The position numbers and the translations under genes are program-made. The notes beneath the pieces are model-generated. The model ran no database searches, was not told the DNA's origin, and saw nothing but the letters and a program-made list of their open reading frames with translations. DNA of 5,904 nucleotides from Opitutaceae bacterium (GTDB taxonomy: Bacteria > Verrucomicrobiota > Verrucomicrobiae > Opitutales > Opitutaceae). Shown here piece after piece: positions 5,162-5,904 of the stretch. The stretch is taken from the NCBI GenBank assembly GCA_031266495.1, contig JAISAX010000202.1:1-5904 (forward strand), read 5' to 3'. Each line of letters opens with the position of its first letter. The first letter of the stretch is position 1.

Positions 5162-5904
5162 ATGTTCTCAAAGACAACTTTTCCCCGTGCATCCGGTCAC
5201 CACCTGCTTGCTTGTTGCACGAAAATCCAGCCAGCAGGATGCCTTCCCCCGACTCTCCGCGCCTTCACGCTCATCGAACTGCTCACCGTCATCGCCATCA
5301 TCGGCATTCTTGCCGCGATCACCATCCCCGCCGCCTCCCTTGTCCGCTCCGGTGCGCGCGCCGCCCAATGCAAGTCCAACCTCAGGCAACTCTTCCTCGC
5401 GATCACCATGCACGCTGAAGACAACAAAATGGTTTACATTGCCTCCCTGGACCAGACGAACCCCCGCGACCACATCTGGTGGTGCAAGGAAAAATCCGCG
5501 CTCGCCTCCTACGTTGGCGGCGCCCGCGCCCTCGAACGCCTGGTCGTGTGTCCCGCCAACGAAGCCCCGCCCCCCCTCTCGAACATCAACATCGAAAATC
5601 CCTGGGGCTACCCCTACGTTGCGAATTATCGTGTAATGGATTCTACAGGACAAAACAAGGTGCCCGTCGCATCCATCGACACTCCTGCCCGCATGGCCAT
5701 GATGGCCGACTCCAACCCGGCTGACTGGGGCGTGGGATTCTCCTCCGACCCCGCCGACAACAAATGGAGCCGCGTCACTCCCGTCCACAGCGGCAAGCTC
5801 AACGCCCTCTGGTGCGACGGCCACGTCACCTCCGCAACCAAAGAAAATTTCAGAGACAACGCCCAGCCAAAATACCGCCGCGCGGGGGGGGGGGGGGGGG
5901 GGGG
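5162..5904 (+). CDS. Type II secretion/type IV pilin-like pseudopilin with H-X9-DG motif, 3' end open
   Basis: Frame 2 is open from the ATG at 5162 to the window end with no stop; an in-frame TAA at 5117-5119 limits the start. The prepilin signal is clear: basic leader, then [20 protein letters not shown] with Phe35 as the expected first mature residue and Glu39 as the conserved Glu+5, followed by a hydrophobic helix to about residue 55. The residue before Phe is Ala rather than the usual Gly, and the 34-residue leader is long and contains three Cys. A globular domain follows with CPAN near 123-126. The H-X9-DG motif is His209 to Asp219-Gly220 ([12 protein letters not shown]), the signature of the large pseudopilin-like families of planctomycetes and verrucomicrobia. 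After KYRRA the frame runs into a G21 tract, read as poly-Gly, which probably lies at or beyond the true end. Such proteins are membrane-anchored by the N-terminal helix; their individual roles are mostly unknown. Confidence 0.87.
   Translation, partial: MFSKTTFPRASGHHLLACCTKIQPAGCLPPTLRAFTLIELLTVIAIIGILAAITIPAASLVRSGARAAQCKSNLRQLFLAITMHAEDNKMVYIASLDQTNPRDHIWWCKEKSALASYVGGARALERLVVCPANEAPPPLSNINIENPWGYPYVANYRVMDSTGQNKVPVASIDTPARMAMMADSNPADWGVGFSSDPADNKWSRVTPVHSGKLNALWCDGHVTSATKENFRDNAQPKYRRAGGGGGG
5884..5904. repeat. G21 homopolymer run at the window end
   Basis: Twenty-one consecutive G end the window. This may be a sequencing artefact (poly-G is typical of dark-cycle calls in two-colour chemistry at read or contig ends) or a real long G/C tract at which assembly stopped. 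In the second case it would be a C tract on the opposite strand, comparable to the C12 tracts inside the window. The two cannot be separated from this sequence. Confidence 0.85.

Noticed and set aside
5049..5636. Open frame of 195 codons over the pseudopilin region
   Set aside because: Its TTG start is the -35 box of the promoter, its product is Ser/Pro/Arg-rich, and the frame two bases over encodes an unmistakable pseudopilin.
5168..5824. 218-codon open frame on the - strand
   Set aside because: Antisense shadow of the pseudopilin; low-complexity Gly/Val/Asp composition and no recognisable domain.
5885..5904. Poly-glycine C-terminal tail on the pseudopilin
   Set aside because: It is only the translation of the G21 run at the window edge. 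The H-X9-DG family normally ends soon after the motif, so the run should not be read as protein.

Overview
The window looks like the chromosome of a GC-rich, polysaccharide-degrading Gram-negative bacterium, most likely a verrucomicrobium (an Opitutaceae-like lineage). This is inferred from the combination of a PEP-CTERM surface protein, an H-X9-DG type pseudopilin, a GH51-like arabinofuranosidase, strong G/C bias at third codon positions and almost no recognisable Shine-Dalgarno sites. All convincing genes lie on the + strand. No rRNA, tRNA, CRISPR array or intact mobile element was seen.

Layout. (1) 1-798 is the 3' half of a secreted-type glycoside hydrolase, cut by the window edge. (2) 853-1611 encodes an exported PEP-CTERM protein with a DNRLRE/CBM96-like beta-sandwich. 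(3) 1700-4535 is a compact three-gene sugar-metabolism run: a Gfo/Idh/MocA dehydrogenase, a zinc-type medium-chain alcohol/polyol dehydrogenase and a NodB-type polysaccharide deacetylase. (4) 4536-5161 has no intact gene. It holds a long interrupted inverted repeat, a probable frameshifted remnant of a glycosidase C-terminus, a C10 tract, a near-consensus sigma-70 promoter and a foldable leader. (5) 5162 to the end is a pseudopilin-like gene that is still open at the window edge.

The genes fit a carbohydrate-foraging theme. The hydrolase and the PEP-CTERM protein would act outside the cytoplasm on plant-type or mucilage glycans. The two dehydrogenases would oxidise or epimerise released sugars in the cytoplasm, and the deacetylase would remove N- or O-acetyl groups. 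The specific substrates cannot be read from the sequence.

The most unusual signal is not a gene. Two runs of exactly 12 C each begin exactly four bases after the stop codon of an intact gene (803-814 and 2691-2702). A C10 run lies 17 bases after the stop of the gene remnant, and the window ends in a run of 21 G. This may be a post-stop poly-C element or a hypermutable tract, but an assembly artefact has to be excluded for the terminal G run. I do not see convincing evidence for a new multi-gene system.
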